Assembly: GCA_028023455.1 (NCBI GenBank)
Contig: JAQFVV010000036.1
Location: forward strand, 8,057,576 to 8,121,575
Origin: Epiperipatus broadwayi
Taxonomy: Eukaryota > Onychophora > Udeonychophora > Euonychophora > Peripatidae
Direction of reading: 5' to 3'
DNA: 64,000 bases
Shown here: positions 60,052-64,000 of the stretch, one piece after another
Layout: every line of letters starts with the position of its first letter
Position numbering within the stretch: position 1 is the stretch's first letter
Notes under the pieces: model-generated
What the model saw: the letters and a program-made list of their open reading frames with translations, nothing else
Database searches by the model: none
What the model was told of the DNA's origin: nothing
Made by a program: the position numbers and the translations under genes

Positions 60052-60198
60052 TTAAAACAGGCAAAACTCTCCATACAGTATTGATTACTCTGACTTCCAC
60101 TGAGTGGCACTACTACTATATGGATAGTTTTGACTGTTTTAATAACAGTTATGAGCAAGCATAAGAAATGGTAATCATGTGATGTTTAGTGGTTTAAT
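60052..60198. mobile_element. Hammerhead repeat, internally deleted foldback
   Basis: Holds AACAGGCAAAACTCTCCATA in forward sense, then the inverse arm (TTGATTACTCTGACTTCC to ATGGATAGTTTTGAC), then AAGCATAAGAAATGGTAATC. Both arms survive but the ribozyme is gone. Confidence 0.55.
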
Positions 60199-60199
60199 T

Positions 60200-60940
60200 A
60201 TAATACTTCTAAATATAAATATAGACATGTATGTATGAACTGTATTAAAATAGTGACAAACATACTAATAATCAAGTGTTATTATTTGCTCATAATAATC
60301 TATTGACGGTAGTTTAAATTGATTTTAGGCAGAGCAGAGTACACTCTAAAATCCACCTCCAAATTATTCTGATATACTGTCTTATCAAAGTCAACTATTA
60401 TGCAAGCATTGGTAACGTTTTCTTTTACATTGTGAACTAACATTTTTTAGAAAGTATTTTCCCAATCACCTGACTGACCATTTTATTATAATCATATTCT
60501 AGGGACAACACATGTGGCAGTTACTTTTTGCTTTCGAGAGTGGAAAAACATCCCAAAATACCCATACCTTGCTTCCGTTTTGTTTAAAACTGGTTTAAAA
60601 TTCTTCTATAGCTTCAAATCTTAGTAATAATATCAGATTATTTTTAAAAAGTAGTTTACAACATTTAGATTTAATTCACAATAAGATTTCTGATAAAAGA
60701 TCTTTGTACTACTTTTGCTTTAAGCTGGCTTAAATTTGCTTTGATCCAAAAATAACATTAAGACCAATGACTTTTGATAATCTACCATGTCATGATAATA
60801 CACTCTTTACCCTTTACATTGACTAGTAGACTCTGGAGGTATGGATTGTCTTGCTTTGTTATTTCCAGGACTTTAACTTTTTATCAACTACCAAGAAATA
60901 AAGCCAATCATTTTATTTCTATTATACAATTCCTTATAGT
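60200..60940. other. Unassigned AT-rich sequence
   Basis: No gene or repeat recognised. Confidence 0.5.
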
Positions 60941-60946
60941 CTAGGG

Positions 60947-61020
60947 CAGGGGTGGTCAAACTTTTAGACCTTGGGAGTGACTTTTTTTGTGAAAGTGTGC
61001 ATGAGGGTGACTACATGTTT
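60947..61020. mobile_element. hAT-type end fragment
   Basis: CAGGGGTGGTCAAACTTTTA matches the typical CAGGGGTGGGCAAACT ends of hAT/Charlie-like elements. The other end is not recognisable; the 88-bp MITE follows immediately. Confidence 0.55.
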
Positions 61021-61108
61021 CAGGGCTTCGAACTGGAAACCAGAAAAAAAACATTATTTTTGCTGGAATGAAAACCGGAATGGAAAAAAATAATGGTTCG
61101 AAGTCCTG
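61021..61108. mobile_element. 88-bp MITE (hAT-like ends)
   Basis: Ends CAGGGCTTCGAACTGG and the complement of AATGGTTCGAAGTCCTG form inverted repeats, extended by CATTATTTTT/AAAAATAATG. Flanked directly by ATGTTT on both sides (61015-61020 and 61109-61114). No coding capacity. Confidence 0.8.
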
Positions 61109-61116
61109 ATGTTTTT

Positions 61117-63041
61117 AGAATGTAGTATTTACGAATTGGTATTTTTTTTTTATAAGGACTCTTTACGTACTCACAAATATTAGTGACGTTTTTAGAAGAT
61201 ACGAACTGATGAATTTTTTTTCTATATTATATGAACTGTCGTAGACATTTTACCATGACTACTATTAAATTACCTCAGCTCCCTCTAGTATTACAATTTG
61301 ATCATGTTGCTGTATAAAATATTTATTAAATTACAATTATTAAATTATCTATAAATAATTATTTTTTAAAGATGGTCCTGAATTTTAAAAAAAATTCAAA
61401 AAAATATACAAAATTAAAATTAATCAATCAATATTTTTATGAAAATATAACAAATCCTGAATATATTTTTTGATTTTTATAAAATTTTTGTTTTTGTATT
61501 TTTTTGATTCACTTGTATAATTAATAAATAAATGTGAGTAAGGAAATTTAAAACATCTTCAACCCTCTTAGTGTGGCATCAAAAATTTTCTAGAGAGAAA
61601 AAATAAATAACAATAAAAATAATATTTTACAAAAGTCCTTTATTTCTGTGCCTTGGAAAATCCCCACATTTTCTCTGCTAACAGACTTTACAATAATTAG
61701 ACTTAAAGTTCATTTCTTGCTTTCGCAATTATTTTCTTTCATAGTCAGGAAAAAGTCAAGTTTTCTTTTTAAATATCCTTGGGGATTATTTGCTAGCTAG
61801 ACAAAGTGTTTTAAAAAGTTTAGAACTTGTTTGTTTTAAAATCAGTTCAATAAAATCTTTGTTTCTCCAGGACAAGTCATTTTTATTTTTCCTAGGGAAA
61901 ACAGAAATTAAACATTTCTAAAAATTTTAGGTCTAGCGTTACACAAAAAGAATTTAATTCTTTGTTCTTCCAACCTAGATTTATTTTTGAGATGACAATA
62001 ACAACAGCTGTTATTTTAAACAATAATTTTGAATTTATTTTTTTTATATTCAAATCAGCTCTGAATATATCACTACAATTTATCAATGTTCATGTCAGGT
62101 TCATGGTCAGCATCCTGGTCAACCCGGTCTAGGATACATACATCCCGGTTTTCCCGGATTTATCTCTCTCGTCTCAGTACCCAGAGATATTTTTTCAGGA
62201 GAGTTAATTGTCCTGGTTTTTTTACCACTCATTTTTATTTTTACTTTTATTATTTATTTTTAACTTTATACTTCATTAATATTTATTTATTTAATATTTT
62301 ATAATTAATTTTTTGATTGGTTTATTAGTAATTTTCCCAAAATGGAAGCGGTTCCCCATTATTTTGGTACATTAGTAATATATGAGTTCACTTTGTGATA
62401 TTGTTTCGATATATATGTATACAAACAATTATCTTTTCCTTTTGTATATATTCCGAAATGAGTATAGTATTAGTAATGTAAATGTGATTACATATTTTAT
62501 GATTTTTTTTATTTCGTACTGAAATATACAATAATCTGCCATGGAGTTTTTATTGTTACTGTTGCGTCCGGTTCGGCCCTATGTAAATATGAACTCCATA
62601 TTATAGTCTAGAATAAACTTATTGCGTTAATCTCTAAAAAAAATTATTCGTATCTATTGAACATTCTCCAACATTTTTATGATAGCAATCAGAAAGATAA
62701 TGTTTATCAATATATAGAAAAATTTCAACTTACAATCCCATAGCAATTCATAACTGCTAATTTATACGTCATCAATGATATAAGCAGATCGAAAATCCTT
62801 ATGTCGCAATTTAATTTTATTAACTGACAATTGTAAAAAAAAAAAAAAAGAGGAAGTATTTTTAAATTAATATCATTAACTAAAATTTAATAGTCATTAA
62901 AGAATTATTTGGTGTCAATGTAATAATAAACTTTCAGATAAAATTAAACTTTTTTTTATTAGAATGAATTACAAATTGACAATCTGTTCTTGCTTAAAAT
63001 CTATAAAACAACTTTTTTTGAAGATGAGATGACATTATAAG
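61117..63041. other. AT-rich upstream region of the somatomedin-B gene
   Basis: Contains a GC-richer patch at 62086-62220 (CATCCCGGTTTTCCCGG) and a hairpin ATGGAGTT/AACTCCAT around GCGTCCGGTTCGGCCC (62542-62605). No coding exon recognised. Confidence 0.45.
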
Positions 63042-63138
63042 TTTTTTTTTTTTATATGTCCAATGCGTTGACCGGGAAGCGAACCTGGGCCAGCAGCTTG
63101 GAAGGCAGCTATGCTAACTACTAGGTCAACAACGCTTG
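63042..63138 (-). repeat. tRNA-derived SINE, type B
   Basis: Minus-strand GACCTAGTAGTTAGCATAGC, CTGCCTTCCAAGCTGCTGG, box B GGTTCGCTTCC, GGTCAACGC and a T-run (A-tail) at 63042-63053. It lies about 0.6 kb upstream of the somatomedin-B gene. Confidence 0.85.
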
Positions 63139-63716
63139 GCAATGTGACGCTAATATCAAAATGACAGACTGTATTTAAACGTTTTTATTCTATTGACGCG
63201 AATGTTAGTTGGTTGTTGTTTTTTTTTTGACTCATCTGAAATCATTCCAGAAATTAAATATGTAACTGAAAAGCAGAACCCCACCTCTCTGTTCGCATTG
63301 GTGTTACGGATTGAAAAAGCGTTTCTTCTTATTCTCAGTTATGAAAAAATATTTTAAATAATAAGCTAAGACTGACAGTTTTTTTTTTTTTGAGAACAAA
63401 ATAGTCCCAAACTAGATAGCTTAAATCCCGAGATGAATGGATAATAGACAGTGATTACTTATAAAAGTATCGACACGAGATAGATGTAAATCACATTTCT
63501 TCAGCCATTTTTTCTTTTTTTTTTTATCTCGTTAATAAGATGGAGAGCAAAAGATATGCTAATTTAAAGACACCAAAGAGATATTAAAAATAAAACCATC
63601 AATTATTTAAACAGGCGACATTAGTTGCCTAACTTCATCATTTAAGGACTTCGATTATATTAATAAAATTTAAAATTCGTTCAAGTGAGGATATAGTATA
63701 TATCAACATTTAAGCT

Positions 63717-64000
63717 ATGTCTTATATTTGTTTTTTAGTTTTAGCAATATTCTTTGGTTTTGTCATTACATTTACCGAACTTAATATTATGTCTCAGACA
63801 GAATGCGAAACAAGAAGTAGCTGCAAAAACCTCTCCAGAGAAATTACGGCATGTCAATGTGATTCACAATGCTGGTACTACGGGGATTGTTGTAAAGATG
63901 CTAAGCGGATTACTAAGGAACAATACGTTAAACATCATTTATTCGGTATTAACTTTAAATGCTCCGAGTTTCAAACATCAGACTTCGAAATGAAAAGCTT
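63717..64000 (+). CDS. Somatomedin-B-domain secreted/receptor protein, 5' exon (runs off the window)
   Basis: The reading frame opens at an ATG preceded by an in-frame TAA (63711-63713) and stays open to the last base, so this is the first 94 codons of a longer protein. Residues 4-19 form a hydrophobic stretch (ICFLVLAIFFGFVITF) typical of a signal peptide. Cysteines lie at residues 30, 36, 46, 48, 52, 58, 59 and 82. The core CQCDSQCWYYGDCCKD matches the somatomedin-B pattern C-x-C-x3-C-x5-C-C. The last cysteine is spaced further away than in vitronectin. A signal peptide followed by one such domain is known at the N-terminus of methuselah-like GPCRs of arthropods and in other extracellular proteins; receptor identity is inference because no membrane helices are in view. 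Composition is clearly less AT-rich than the flanks. It is the only host gene I can support in the window. Confidence 0.8.
   Translation, partial: MSYICFLVLAIFFGFVITFTELNIMSQTECETRSSCKNLSREITACQCDSQCWYYGDCCKDAKRITKEQYVKHHLFGINFKCSEFQTSDFEMKS

Noticed and set aside
62539-62606. ATGGAGTT/AACTCCAT hairpin upstream of the host gene as a regulatory RNA
   Set aside because: The stem is 8-9 bp around a 48-nt unpaired loop; could be chance.
63754-63993. 79-codon plus-strand frame at the right edge
   Set aside because: Overlaps the somatomedin-B frame in another phase. The cysteine pattern and signal peptide belong to the frame starting at 63717.

Overview
This window looks like repeat-dominated, very AT-rich nuclear DNA of an invertebrate animal. 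There is no operon structure, no dense coding and no ribosome-binding-site pattern. Instead there are RTE-type and Tx1/L1-type LINEs, a third LINE family in three copies, Ty3/gypsy elements, a Penelope-like element (PLE), a hAT transposon, small inverted-repeat elements and about nine copies of tRNA-derived SINEs. The only convincing host gene is at the extreme right edge: a signal peptide plus a somatomedin-B-type cysteine cluster. That arrangement is known at the N-terminus of some arthropod methuselah-like receptors, so an arthropod, perhaps a chelicerate, is plausible but not proven.

Layout. 1-9.6 kb: AT-rich sequence with one SINE bearing a target-site duplication and two less AT-rich, possibly solo-LTR islands. 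9.6-12.7 kb: a hammerhead-bearing foldback repeat, a SINE, a 123-bp tandem duplication and a 1.3-kb element with 38-bp terminal inverted repeats. 14.4-17.7 kb: a nearly intact RTE LINE (minus strand). 18-23.7 kb: a decayed Tx1/L1-like LINE (minus) split by a foldback. 24.0-27.0 kb: a complete but dead hAT transposon with a perfect 8-bp target duplication. 27-36.5 kb: AT-rich DNA, LINE fragments and a foldback. 36.5-41 kb: a Ty3/gypsy element (minus). 42-51 kb: hammerhead repeats, a PLE 3' fragment between inverted repeats, a second wrecked gypsy element and more foldbacks. 51.7-59.1 kb: a nested complex in which a LINE interrupts a hammerhead repeat next to a PLE, and the PLE coding region is interrupted by an inverted array of 322-bp repeats. 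59-63.7 kb: SINEs, small hAT-like elements and AT-rich DNA. 63.7 kb to end: the host gene.

The most notable system is a repeat family carrying a compact type-I hammerhead self-cleaving ribozyme motif (best copy 9837-9895, minus strand). It has a canonical core, a GUC cleavage triplet, a minimal palindromic stem III and a two-part stem I. Four more copies in various stages of decay have the same 59-nt frame. One copy directly precedes the PLE reading frame, in line with the known presence of hammerheads in PLE terminal repeats. The second striking structure is the 322-bp inverted tandem array inside the PLE, bounded by a 16-bp duplicated target. Together they suggest that PLEs and non-autonomous, ribozyme- or tandem-repeat-type derivatives have shaped this locus.
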